Shown here piece after piece: positions 8,140 to 14,968 of a stretch of DNA of 15,735 nucleotides. The stretch spans positions 1-15,735 of the forward strand of contig NZ_JAGKWP010000055.1 of the NCBI RefSeq assembly GCF_021151785.1. The letters are read 5' to 3'. Position 1 is the stretch's first letter; every line of letters starts with the position of its first letter. Source of the stretch: Flavobacterium sp. (GTDB lineage Bacteria; Bacteroidota; Bacteroidia; Flavobacteriales; Flavobacteriaceae). The notes beneath the pieces are model-generated. The model worked only from the letters and a program-made list of their open reading frames with translations. It did not search any database and had not been told where the DNA came from. Made by a program: the position numbers and the translations under genes.

Positions 8140-8507
8140 GTAAAAATATCATTTTAGTACTTTTAGGCGGGGGAATAGGTAGTGTAATTCGCTACTTACT
8201 TAGTTACTTTTTCAACAAATACCAAACTACTTTCTTCCCTTGGCCAACCTTTATAGCTAATAGTTTAGGATGCTTTCTTATAGGCTTATTTTTTGCTTAT
8301 ACACTAAAGAACAATGCGCAAAGTGAAACTTTAAAATTACTTCTAATAACTGGTTTTTGTGGTGGATTTACCACTTTTTCAACTTTTAGTTTAGAAAACC
8401 TACAACTAATTCAAAATCAAAATTATACCTTAGCAATTTCATATACCATTTCGTCCTTATTAATCGGAACAATAGCGGTTTTTCTAGGATTCAAATTTTT
8501 TAATTAA
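8136..8507 (+). CDS. crcB: Fluoride ion channel CrcB (Fluc)
   Basis: A 123-residue protein with four membrane helices, the usual size for a bacterial Fluc subunit that works as a dual-topology homodimer exporting fluoride. Helix 1 has GGGIGSVIRYLLS, the second block has TFIANSLGCFLIGL with the conserved Asn, and the third has GFCGGFTTFSTFS, which holds the phenylalanine box and the polar track and central sodium site region. The start overlaps the surface-protein gene by 4 bp (ATGA) and its stop overlaps the next start by 1 bp (TAATG), so translation is probably coupled on both sides. No fluoride riboswitch can precede it in this position, so expression should follow its neighbours. Confidence 0.93.
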   Translation: MSKNIILVLLGGGIGSVIRYLLSYFFNKYQTTFFPWPTFIANSLGCFLIGLFFAYTLKNNAQSETLKLLLITGFCGGFTTFSTFSLENLQLIQNQNYTLAISYTISSLLIGTIAVFLGFKFFN

Positions 8508-9520
8508 TGACTTTATCAGAACAACAAATCACAGCGCTAAAAGAACAAATAAAAGCAGCAAACAAAATAACTATAATTCCTCACAGAAATGTAGATGGTG
8601 ATGCGATGGGTTCTACACTTGGACTTTATCATGTTTTAAAGCAAATCAATGCAAATTGTGTTGTTTTGATTCCTAATGAAATTCCTGATTATTTAAAATG
8701 GTTACCTGGAACAGATTCTACCTTAATTTATGAAGGAACTAACGTTGGAGAAGCTATCAAAAGATTAAGACAAAGCGATTTAATTTTTACATTAGATTTT
8801 AATGCTTTTCACAGAACGGGTGAACAAATGGAGAGTATTCTTAAAACAATAGAAAGTACTTTTGTTATGGTGGATCACCACGAAAAACCCGAAAATTATG
8901 CTACTTATACTTTTTCAAGCACTGAATACGGATCCACTTGTCAAATGATTTATGATTTAATCGAGCAAATGGATTATCAAAATTTAATCACTAAAGAAGC
9001 GGCTACTTGTATCTACACAGGAATAGCAACTGATTCTGGTGGATTTAGGTTTCCTAGAACCACTGGTAGAACACATCGAATTGTTGCAGACCTAATTGAT
9101 AAAGGAGTAGATAACACTCAGATTTACATCAACTTATACGACAATTCCAACTACAATCGATTGCAGCTATTAGGACGTGCCTTGCAAAACATGCGTATTT
9201 TACCCGAATACAATACCAGTTACATTTCTCTATCACAAGAAGATTTAAATGAGTTTCACTATGAAAAAGGAGATACAGAAGGTATTGTAAACTATGGTTT
9301 AACAATAAAAGACATTGATTTTACTGCCTTTTTTACGGAATTAAAAGAAGAAAATATTATCAAAATATCATTTCGTTCACAAGGTACATTTGATGTCAAT
9401 CAATTTGCTCGAAAACATTTTAATGGCGGAGGACACGTAAACGCGGCTGGAGGAAAATCTTTTGATACTTTAGAAGAAACAATCAATAAATTTATTGCTA
9501 TTTTAGCAACTGAAAAATAA
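8507..9520 (+). CDS. DHH/DHHA1 family phosphoesterase (NrnA-like)
   Basis: A 337-residue cytoplasmic enzyme. The DHH domain shows the metal ligands in order: PHRNVDGDAMGS with His26, Asp30 and Asp32; Asp97 in TLDFNAFHR; and the D123-H124-H125 triad. The DHHA1 domain ends with the GGGH motif at 307-310 followed by NAAGG, which binds the substrate phosphate. All catalytic positions are intact. The NrnA-like subfamily degrades short oligoribonucleotides (nanoRNA) to mononucleotides, dephosphorylates 3'-phosphoadenosine 5'-phosphate (pAp), and in some members cleaves linear dinucleotides from cyclic-di-AMP turnover; which applies here cannot be decided from sequence. It shares the TAATG junction with crcB and precedes gldI by 6 bp, an order I recall from other flavobacteria. 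Confidence 0.88.
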   Translation: MTLSEQQITALKEQIKAANKITIIPHRNVDGDAMGSTLGLYHVLKQINANCVVLIPNEIPDYLKWLPGTDSTLIYEGTNVGEAIKRLRQSDLIFTLDFNAFHRTGEQMESILKTIESTFVMVDHHEKPENYATYTFSSTEYGSTCQMIYDLIEQMDYQNLITKEAATCIYTGIATDSGGFRFPRTTGRTHRIVADLIDKGVDNTQIYINLYDNSNYNRLQLLGRALQNMRILPEYNTSYISLSQEDLNEFHYEKGDTEGIVNYGLTIKDIDFTAFFTELKEENIIKISFRSQGTFDVNQFARKHFNGGGHVNAAGGKSFDTLEETINKFIAILATEK

Positions 9521-9526
9521 TAAAAA

Positions 9527-10090
9527 ATGCAATTACATAAATTCATAGGATTAACTTGCTTAACACTTGTCATAGCCTCATGCTCTGAACAACAAGCTAG
9601 AAAACCAGTCTCTCATTCTTCTGGTAGTTTCATGAAAGAATCTATTCAAAGAAATAAAAAATTAGTCGCCAAAGAAGAAGATGCTATCGCAAAAATCATA
9701 AAAAAAGATACGGCTAATGCTTATATCGCATCTGAAAAAGGATATTGGTACACATACGAAGAAAAGAGCACTGAAACAACAACTCCAATAAGAGGCGATA
9801 TTGCCTATTTTGACTATGAAATTACCGATTTATATGGCAATATCATTTACACAAAAGAAGAATTGAAACCTCAAACCTACTATGTTGATAAACAAAATAT
9901 AATGACAGGATTACGTCATGGAATTAAATTAATGCATAAAGGAGATAAAATAAAATTTGTCTTTACTTCTCATATGGCTTATGGTTATCATGGCGATGAT
10001 GATAAAATTGGCACGAACCAACCCATCATTTGTATTGTAACACTAAACGATATTAAAAAAGATAATTCGGTAAAAACTCAAAATCCTTAA
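9527..10090 (+). CDS. gldI: Gliding motility lipoprotein GldI, FKBP-type PPIase fold
   Basis: A 187-residue lipoprotein. The signal peptide ends in the lipobox VIASC with acylated Cys19. The FKBP-like domain spans about residues 85-178, including FDYEITDLYGNIIY, MTGLRHGIKLMHKGDK and SHMAYGYHG. Two classical active-site residues are missing: the FDSS aspartate region reads YTKEE, and the GW tryptophan position reads GL. It may therefore be a weak isomerase or a chaperone. In Flavobacterium johnsoniae GldI is needed for gliding and is thought to help fold periplasmic or outer-membrane parts of the motility/T9SS machinery. The small lipoprotein architecture, a DHH gene before and PPIase genes after, fit gldI. 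Assignment is from recalled similarity and synteny. Confidence 0.85.
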   Translation: MQLHKFIGLTCLTLVIASCSEQQARKPVSHSSGSFMKESIQRNKKLVAKEEDAIAKIIKKDTANAYIASEKGYWYTYEEKSTETTTPIRGDIAYFDYEITDLYGNIIYTKEELKPQTYYVDKQNIMTGLRHGIKLMHKGDKIKFVFTSHMAYGYHGDDDKIGTNQPIICIVTLNDIKKDNSVKTQNP

Positions 10091-10098
10091 ACCTTAAT

Positions 10099-11190
10099 AT
10101 GAAAAAGATTAGTCTATTATTTAGCCTTTTTTCACTACTTATTCTTTCTTGTACTACTAAAAAAGAAGAAATTGATCAAAACTTGCCTGACGGTATCTAT
10201 GCTATAATAGAAACTTCAAAAGGTGAAATCACAGCACGTTTGGAATATGAAAAAACCCCTTTTACAGTAGCTAACTTTATTACTCTAGCTGAAGGAAAAA
10301 ACACTTATGTAAACCCAAAATACAAAGGTATTCATTTTTATGACGGACTCACTTTTCACAGGGTGGAGGCTAATTTTATGATTCAAGGAGGCGACCCTGA
10401 TGGAACAGGCCAAGGAGGTCCTGGATATGTCATTAAAGATGAATTTCATCCCGAATTAAAACATGCAAAAGCCGGAATTTTATCAATGGCTAATTCTGGA
10501 CCAAACACAAATGGATCTCAGTTTTTTATTACTCATAATGCAACACCTTGGTTAGATGGAGTTCATTCTATTTTTGGAGAAGTAATTAAAGGACAAGACA
10601 TCGTTGATGCTATTGCTCAAGGGGATGAAATGATTACTGTAACAATAGCTAGAAAAGGTGCTAAGGCGAAAAAATTCGATGCCGTAAAAGTTTTCAATGA
10701 TTATTACGAAAAAGAATTAACACTACAGAAAGAGAGAGAAGCTAAAAATTCGGTGGTAAAAAAAGAAAAAATAGTCCTACTGAACCAAGCAAAATCAAGC
10801 GGAATAAAATCTAAATCTGGGTTAATTACAAAAGTAATCTCATCTAAAAACGTAAAAAAACCAACTATTGGAAGTGAAGTATATGTTAAATATGCTGGCT
10901 ATTTTGAAGACGGTACATTATTTGACACTAACGACTTAGAAGTTGCGGAAGAATTTAGTCAAGTGGATGAGCAACGTAAAAAGATGAATGGATACCAAGC
11001 ATTTCCTTTCAAATATGGTCAAAAAGAAGGTTTAATTCCCGGATTTGCCGAAGGTTTAAGCCTAATTAATTTTGGTGAAAAAATGGTTTTATACATTCCT
11101 TATCATTTAGGTTATGGAGAAAATCAATATCAATCAATTCCTGGAAAATCAAACTTATATTTTGTCATTGAAATTTTAGAAAAACAATAA
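10099..11190 (+). CDS. Lipoprotein cyclophilin-FKBP fusion peptidyl-prolyl isomerase
   Basis: A 363-residue lipoprotein: signal peptide with lipobox LILSC, Cys18. Residues about 32-200 are a cyclophilin with the catalytic core intact: F86-H-R88, FMIQGGD at 93-99, SQFFITH, and Trp151 in PWLD. A lysine- and glutamate-rich linker leads to a C-terminal FKBP-like domain (about 252-363). That second domain is degenerate: the FD of FDT is kept, but about 25 residues are inserted after it ([19 protein letters not shown]), the GW position is GF, and AYGE reads GYGE. Isomerase activity therefore probably sits in the cyclophilin part. It lies 8 bp after gldI and 14 bp before its paralogue, in one probable transcript. 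It would act on the periplasmic face of a membrane. Confidence 0.88.
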   Translation: MKKISLLFSLFSLLILSCTTKKEEIDQNLPDGIYAIIETSKGEITARLEYEKTPFTVANFITLAEGKNTYVNPKYKGIHFYDGLTFHRVEANFMIQGGDPDGTGQGGPGYVIKDEFHPELKHAKAGILSMANSGPNTNGSQFFITHNATPWLDGVHSIFGEVIKGQDIVDAIAQGDEMITVTIARKGAKAKKFDAVKVFNDYYEKELTLQKEREAKNSVVKKEKIVLLNQAKSSGIKSKSGLITKVISSKNVKKPTIGSEVYVKYAGYFEDGTLFDTNDLEVAEEFSQVDEQRKKMNGYQAFPFKYGQKEGLIPGFAEGLSLINFGEKMVLYIPYHLGYGENQYQSIPGKSNLYFVIEILEKQ

Positions 11191-11204
11191 TCAAACTTAC
11201 AATT

Positions 11205-12251
11205 ATGAAACTTAAATCATTTGTTTTATTTTTACTTTGTGCCTCTACTGCATTAGCACAAAACAAAAAACAAGAAAAAAAACCAGTTCACTACACTAAT
11301 ACACCTGGGATTTATGCTGAAATTTATACTAACAAAGGTAAAATAGCCCTTGAATTAGAGTATAAAAAAACACCTATTACAGTTGCTAACTTTGTGAGCT
11401 TAGCAGAAGGTAAAAACGAATTTGTTTCGCCTGAATTAAAAGGAAAACCCTATTATAATGGTCTTAAATTTCACCGTGTTATTGCCAACTTCATGATTCA
11501 AGGTGGTGATCCTAAAGGTGATGGCTCTGGCGGTCCTGGTTACAGCTTTAAAGATGAATTTGACCCAAGTTTAAAACACAATAAACCTGGGATTTTATCT
11601 ATGGCAAATGCCGGACCAAAAACAAATGGTTCTCAATTTTTCATTACACACAAAGAAACACCTTGGTTAGACAATAGACATAGTATATTTGGACATGTGG
11701 TAGAGGGGCAGTCAGTAGTAGATGCAATTGCCCAAAATGATATGATTGAGAAGATTGTCATTTTAAAAGTAGGTAAAGAAGCTAAAGCATTTGATGCCGT
11801 AAAAATCTTTAGCGATTACTTTAAAAATAAAGAAGCTTTAGAGAAAAAAGAGAAAGAAGAAAAAGAAAAAGCGGAGGCTGAATTGAAAGCAAAAGCAATG
11901 CAAGAATTTGCTAATGCAACAACTACTGCTTCTGGATTAAAATACATTGTTTTAAAAGAAGGTACAGGAGAACAACCAACAGCTACAAGCAACGTTAAAG
12001 TTCATTACACTGGTATGTTGTTAGACGGAAAAGTTTTTGACAGCAGTGTTCAACGTGGTGAACCAATTAGCTTTGGTTTAAACCAAGTGATTAAAGGTTG
12101 GACTGAGGGAGTTCAATTAATGAAAGAAGGGGCAAAATATAAATTCTACATTCCTGCTAACTTAGCTTATGGAGAAAGAGGCGCTGGTGGTGTAATTCCT
12201 CCTAATGCAGACCTAATATTTGAAGTTGAGTTATTGGGAATTAACAAATAA
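11205..12251 (+). CDS. Secreted cyclophilin-FKBP fusion peptidyl-prolyl isomerase
   Basis: A 348-residue paralogue of the preceding protein with the same domain order. It has an ordinary signal peptide ending in ALA-Q (about residue 19) and no lipobox cysteine, so it should be soluble in the periplasm. The cyclophilin domain (about 35-200) keeps F89-H-R91, FMIQGGD at 96-102 and Trp154. A strongly charged coiled-coil-like stretch of Glu, Lys and Ala (about 207-232) links to a canonical FKBP domain (about 239-348) with Tyr268 in VHYTG, Asp279 in FDSS, VIKGW with Trp299, and LAYGERG. Both catalytic domains look active. This cyclophilin-then-FKBP order is a known dual-family immunophilin type in Flavobacterium. 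It is the last gene before the terminator at 12258. Confidence 0.9.
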   Translation: MKLKSFVLFLLCASTALAQNKKQEKKPVHYTNTPGIYAEIYTNKGKIALELEYKKTPITVANFVSLAEGKNEFVSPELKGKPYYNGLKFHRVIANFMIQGGDPKGDGSGGPGYSFKDEFDPSLKHNKPGILSMANAGPKTNGSQFFITHKETPWLDNRHSIFGHVVEGQSVVDAIAQNDMIEKIVILKVGKEAKAFDAVKIFSDYFKNKEALEKKEKEEKEKAEAELKAKAMQEFANATTTASGLKYIVLKEGTGEQPTATSNVKVHYTGMLLDGKVFDSSVQRGEPISFGLNQVIKGWTEGVQLMKEGAKYKFYIPANLAYGERGAGGVIPPNADLIFEVELLGINK

Positions 12252-12257
12252 AAACAG

Positions 12258-12282
12258 AAAAGCCTCTGAAATAGAGGCTTTT
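12258..12282. terminator. Strong intrinsic terminator between convergent genes
   Basis: A 10-bp perfect stem, AAAAGCCTCT at 12258-12267 and AGAGGCTTTT at 12273-12282, with loop GAAAT, followed by further T residues on the + strand. It ends the gldI/PPIase transcript 6 bp after the stop codon. The opposite strand also has a T-rich tail, so it may work in both directions. The stop codon of the convergent gene (12284-12286) lies in the T-tract. Confidence 0.9.
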
Positions 12283-12283
12283 T

Positions 12284-12721
12284 TTATTCATTGAATTTCC
12301 AGTTGAATTCATCTTTATCGTTGATAATGGCTCCAATTTCGATTTTCACAACTTCGTTGTAATCTACATAAATTAGTAACCAATTGGCTTCATTAAAATA
12401 AATTTGTACGCCATCTTCTTCATGTTGGTCGTATTGATCAATTTTATTTAAGGCTAAAGTACCTTGAACCACATCCCATTCTGTTTGAAGTGCTTTTGAA
12501 CCAAACAAAGTTGCAGCAGGATTAGAAATAGTAATATAACCCAAACGAAAATCTTCCTCGGCATAAAAGGTCAATTTCATTTTTTCTTGGTTATATACAT
12601 AAATTATATTGTCTTCCTCGTCTTTGATTACGCGATTGGGCTTACCGTATAAGGTTTCCACATATTTTTGTGTCATTCCAAATAATAAACGGTCCAATCC
12701 GTGTTGTAATTTAATTTCCAT
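12284..12721 (-). CDS. Protein of unknown function (145 residues)
   Basis: I do not recognise the family firmly. The protein is acidic and soluble, with no signal peptide or membrane helix. The N-terminal segment LLFGMTQKYVETLYGKPNRV (residues 12-31) resembles the G-M-x3-x-V-x2-L-x-G-x-P pattern of BamE/SmpA-like folds, but the rest does not, and no lipobox is present. The remainder reads as mixed beta-strands (IIYVYNQEKMKLTFY, NWLLIYVDYNEVVKIEIGAI), suggesting a compact alpha/beta cytoplasmic protein. It has a perfect -7 promoter box 15 bp upstream and its own transcript, convergent with the PPIase operon. Codon use looks like its neighbours, so transfer is not indicated. It could also be an immunity-like or SMI1-like protein; I cannot support either. 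Confidence 0.7.
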   Translation of the reverse strand: MEIKLQHGLDRLLFGMTQKYVETLYGKPNRVIKDEEDNIIYVYNQEKMKLTFYAEEDFRLGYITISNPAATLFGSKALQTEWDVVQGTLALNKIDQYDQHEEDGVQIYFNEANWLLIYVDYNEVVKIEIGAIINDKDEFNWKFNE

Positions 12722-12733
12722 ATTCTATTTTTT

Positions 12734-12745
12734 TGCAAAGGTAGT
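12734..12745 (-). promoter_or_regulatory. Promoter box for the 145-residue gene
   Basis: On the minus strand this reads ACTACCTTTGCA, containing TACCTTTG (12736-12743), a perfect TAnnTTTG box 14 bp upstream of the start codon at 12721. The same 12-mer occurs before typA at 14831-14842. No TTG element is seen at -33. Confidence 0.55.
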
Positions 12746-12827
12746 AGTAAAACCTAAAAGTACATCACTTTACCACTTTTTATTAGATGGAATAAATTTA
12801 CTTATGAAAAATAAAATTTCAATTATA

Positions 12828-12868
12828 GCCGGGATAGTAGCAAAGTACCGTGTACTGCGGATAGCCCG
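12828..12868. repeat. Structured GC-richer intergenic element, flavobacterial repeat-like
   Basis: In an AT-rich gap this short stretch is clearly richer in G and C and folds symmetrically: CGGG at 12830-12833 pairs with CCCG at 12865-12868, a six-by-six internal region follows (both sides containing GATAG or ATAG), GC 12840-12841 can pair with GC 12857-12858, and AGTAC 12844-12848 pairs with GTACT 12852-12856 around loop CGT. The frame GCCGGGATAGTAGC...GCGGATAGCCCG resembles, from memory, intergenic elements scattered in Flavobacterium genomes with a variable central hairpin. It also coincides with a 26-codon open frame at 12804-12884, more likely accidental. Function unknown; a mobile-derived repeat or a transcript-end structure are possibilities. 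Confidence 0.45.
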
Positions 12869-12903
12869 AAAGGAAGTGTTTTGAAAACTGATGTTGTGCT
12901 ACA

Positions 12904-12949
12904 TAAAAAAAACCAATTAAACGAAATACAACTTTCGAATAATTGGTTT
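12904..12949 (-). terminator. typA: Intrinsic terminator of typA
   Basis: Perfect 10-bp arms at 12910-12919 (AAACCAATTA) and 12940-12949 (TAATTGGTTT) enclose a two-by-two AA mismatch, then a second 5-bp stem CGAAA 12922-12926 with TTTCG 12933-12937 and a 6-base loop. Read on the minus strand the hairpin runs into eight T residues (complement of A 12905-12912). It lies about 65 bp after the typA stop. Confidence 0.75.
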
Positions 12950-12962
12950 AGATTTTATTTAG

Positions 12963-12983
12963 AAGCTGAAATAAATTCAGCTT
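12963..12983 (-). other. Second hairpin in the typA 3' untranslated region
   Basis: A perfect 8-bp inverted repeat, AAGCTGAA at 12963-12970 and TTCAGCTT at 12976-12983, with loop ATAAA. It lies 30 bp after the typA stop and before the terminator. It has no T-tract of its own, so it may protect the mRNA 3' end rather than terminate transcription; this is inference. Confidence 0.5.
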
Positions 12984-13012
12984 AACAAAATTTCTATTTA
13001 AAGAAACGCGAT

Positions 13013-14812
13013 TTACTCTATTTTAAAACGTTTTCTATCGTTTTCATTTAAGTAAATTTTACGTAAACGTAATGATTTTGGCGTAACTTCTACATACTCA
13101 TCTTTTTGGATGTACTCTAAAGCTTCCTCTAATGAGAATTTGATTGCTGGTGTAATTCTTGTTTTATCATCAGCACCTGCCGAACGGAAGTTAGTCAACT
13201 GTTTCGTTTTCGTGATGTTGATTACCATATCATCCCCTCTTGAGTTTTCACCCACAACCTGACCTTCGTATACATCTTCGTTTGGATCTACAAAGAATTT
13301 ACCTCTATCTTGTAATTTATTGATTGAATAAGGAATAGCTTTTCCGTTTTCCATACAAATTAACGAACCATTGATACGTCCAGGAATTTCCCCTTTGAAC
13401 GGTTGGTACTCCAAGAAACGGTGTGCCATAATAGCTTCACCTGCTGTAGCTGTTAACAACTGGTTACGTAAACCAATAATACCACGTGAAGGAATGTTGA
13501 ATTTAATAATCATACGGTCTCCCTTAGGTTCCATAGATAACATTTCACCTTTACGAACCGTTACGAATTCCACCGCTTTACCTGAAACATTTTCTGGTAA
13601 GTCGATCGTTAATTCTTCGATTGGTTCACATTTTTGACCATTTATTTCTTTAATGATAACTTGCGGCTGACCAATTTGTAACTCATACCCTTCTCTTCGC
13701 ATAGTTTCGATTAGTACTGATAAGTGTAATACCCCACGACCAAATACTAAGAATTTATCCGCTGAATCCGTTTCATTTACACGTAACGCTAAGTTTTTCT
13801 CTAATTCTTTTTCTAAACGCTCTTTTACGTGACGTGAAGTTACAAATTTACCTTCTTTACCAAAGAACGGTGAATCGTTGATTGTGAACAACATACTCAT
13901 TGTAGGCTCATCGATAGCAATAGATTGTAATGCTTCAGGATTTTCGAAATCAGCAACAGTATCTCCAATTTCAAAACCTTCTAAACCTACAATTGCACAG
14001 ATATCACCTGCTTGTACGCTTTCTACTTTTTTACGCCCTAAACCGTCGAATGTATGTAATTCTTTAATTCTTGATTTGATGATTTTCCCGTCTCTTTTTA
14101 CTAAAGAGATTTGTTGGTTTTCTTTTAACTCACCTCTTTGTAAACGTCCGATAGCGATACGACCTGTAAAGCTAGAGAAGTCTAACGACGTGATTAATAA
14201 TTGAGGTGTTCCTTCTGCTACTTTTGGAGCTGGAATATGCTCAATTACCATATCTAATAACGGCTCGATGCTTTCAGTTTGGTTTTTCCAATCATCAGAC
14301 ATCCAGTTGTTTTTAGCTGAACCATAAACAGTTGGGAAATCTAACTGCCATTCTTCTGCACCTAATTCAAACATTAAGTCGAATACTTTTTCGTGCACTT
14401 CTTCCGGTGTACAGTTTTCTTTATCTACCTTATTGATCACCACACATGGTTTTAAACCTAAGTCAATCGCTTTTTGCAATACGAAACGTGTTTGTGGCAT
14501 AGGTCCTTCAAAAGCATCTACTAAAAGTAGAACTCCATCGGCCATGTTTAATACACGTTCTACTTCTCCACCGAAATCCGCGTGTCCTGGAGTATCGATG
14601 ATGTTGATTTTAGTTCCTTTATAGTTAACGGAAACGTTTTTAGAAACGATAGTAATTCCTCTTTCACGCTCTAAGTCGTTGTTATCTAATATTAAGTCGC
14701 CTGTATTTTCGTTTTCACGGAACAATTGACAGTGGTACATAATTTTGTCTACCAAAGTCGTTTTACCGTGGTCAACGTGTGCAATAATCGCGATATTTCT
14801 AATTGCTGTCAT
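13013..14812 (-). CDS. typA: Ribosome-associated GTPase TypA/BipA
   Basis: A 599-residue translational GTPase of the EF-G family, the usual length for TypA. G motifs are complete: G1 AHVDHGKT at 11-18, G2 ERERGITI at 48-55, G3 DTPGH at 73-77, G4 NKVD at 127-130 and G5 GSAK at 164-167. Domain 2 (beta barrel, about 200-300), the EF-G III/V-like domains and the TypA-specific C-terminal domain (about 480-599, including [13 protein letters not shown]) follow. In other bacteria TypA binds the ribosome and helps 50S assembly, mostly under cold or stress conditions. It has its own -7 box 20 bp upstream and hairpins downstream, so it is probably transcribed alone. Synonymous codon use looks biased, consistent with higher expression. 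Confidence 0.97.
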   Translation of the reverse strand: MTAIRNIAIIAHVDHGKTTLVDKIMYHCQLFRENENTGDLILDNNDLERERGITIVSKNVSVNYKGTKINIIDTPGHADFGGEVERVLNMADGVLLLVDAFEGPMPQTRFVLQKAIDLGLKPCVVINKVDKENCTPEEVHEKVFDLMFELGAEEWQLDFPTVYGSAKNNWMSDDWKNQTESIEPLLDMVIEHIPAPKVAEGTPQLLITSLDFSSFTGRIAIGRLQRGELKENQQISLVKRDGKIIKSRIKELHTFDGLGRKKVESVQAGDICAIVGLEGFEIGDTVADFENPEALQSIAIDEPTMSMLFTINDSPFFGKEGKFVTSRHVKERLEKELEKNLALRVNETDSADKFLVFGRGVLHLSVLIETMRREGYELQIGQPQVIIKEINGQKCEPIEELTIDLPENVSGKAVEFVTVRKGEMLSMEPKGDRMIIKFNIPSRGIIGLRNQLLTATAGEAIMAHRFLEYQPFKGEIPGRINGSLICMENGKAIPYSINKLQDRGKFFVDPNEDVYEGQVVGENSRGDDMVINITKTKQLTNFRSAGADDKTRITPAIKFSLEEALEYIQKDEYVEVTPKSLRLRKIYLNENDRKRFKIE

Positions 14813-14830
14813 AAGGTATTTTTTTGAAGG

Positions 14831-14842
14831 TGCAAAGGTAGT
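14831..14842 (-). promoter_or_regulatory. typA: Promoter box for typA
   Basis: The minus strand reads ACTACCTTTGCA with TACCTTTG at 14833-14840, a perfect -7 consensus, 20 bp upstream of the typA start. The 12-mer is identical to that before the 145-residue gene (12734-12745). No clear TTG lies at the -33 distance. Confidence 0.6.
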
Positions 14843-14968
14843 GAAAAGTTTGAAGATTAGGGTTTAAAGTCTACAAATTTTTAAAATTTAATAATTTGTT
14901 GATGTTGAAGAGTGTAAAATGGTGCTTTATGAAATAGAAATTAAATAAATTAATTAAATTAAAATATA

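Noticed and set aside
8857..8864. TACTTTTG promoter-like box inside the DHH phosphoesterase gene
   Set aside because: It lies in coding sequence far from any start codon and has no -33 partner. Probably chance.
12609..12884. Plus-strand frame of 91 codons overlapping the start of the 145-residue gene
   Set aside because: Most of it is antisense to that gene. Only the last 26 codons lie in intergenic DNA, and these are treated as part of the structured element.
12828..12900. A known non-coding RNA gene (tmRNA, RNase P RNA or 6S RNA)
   Set aside because: The element is too short and lacks the conserved cores of these RNAs.
13371..14624. Three plus-strand frames antisense to typA
   Set aside because: They lie entirely within the strongly supported typA gene and encode no recognisable domain.
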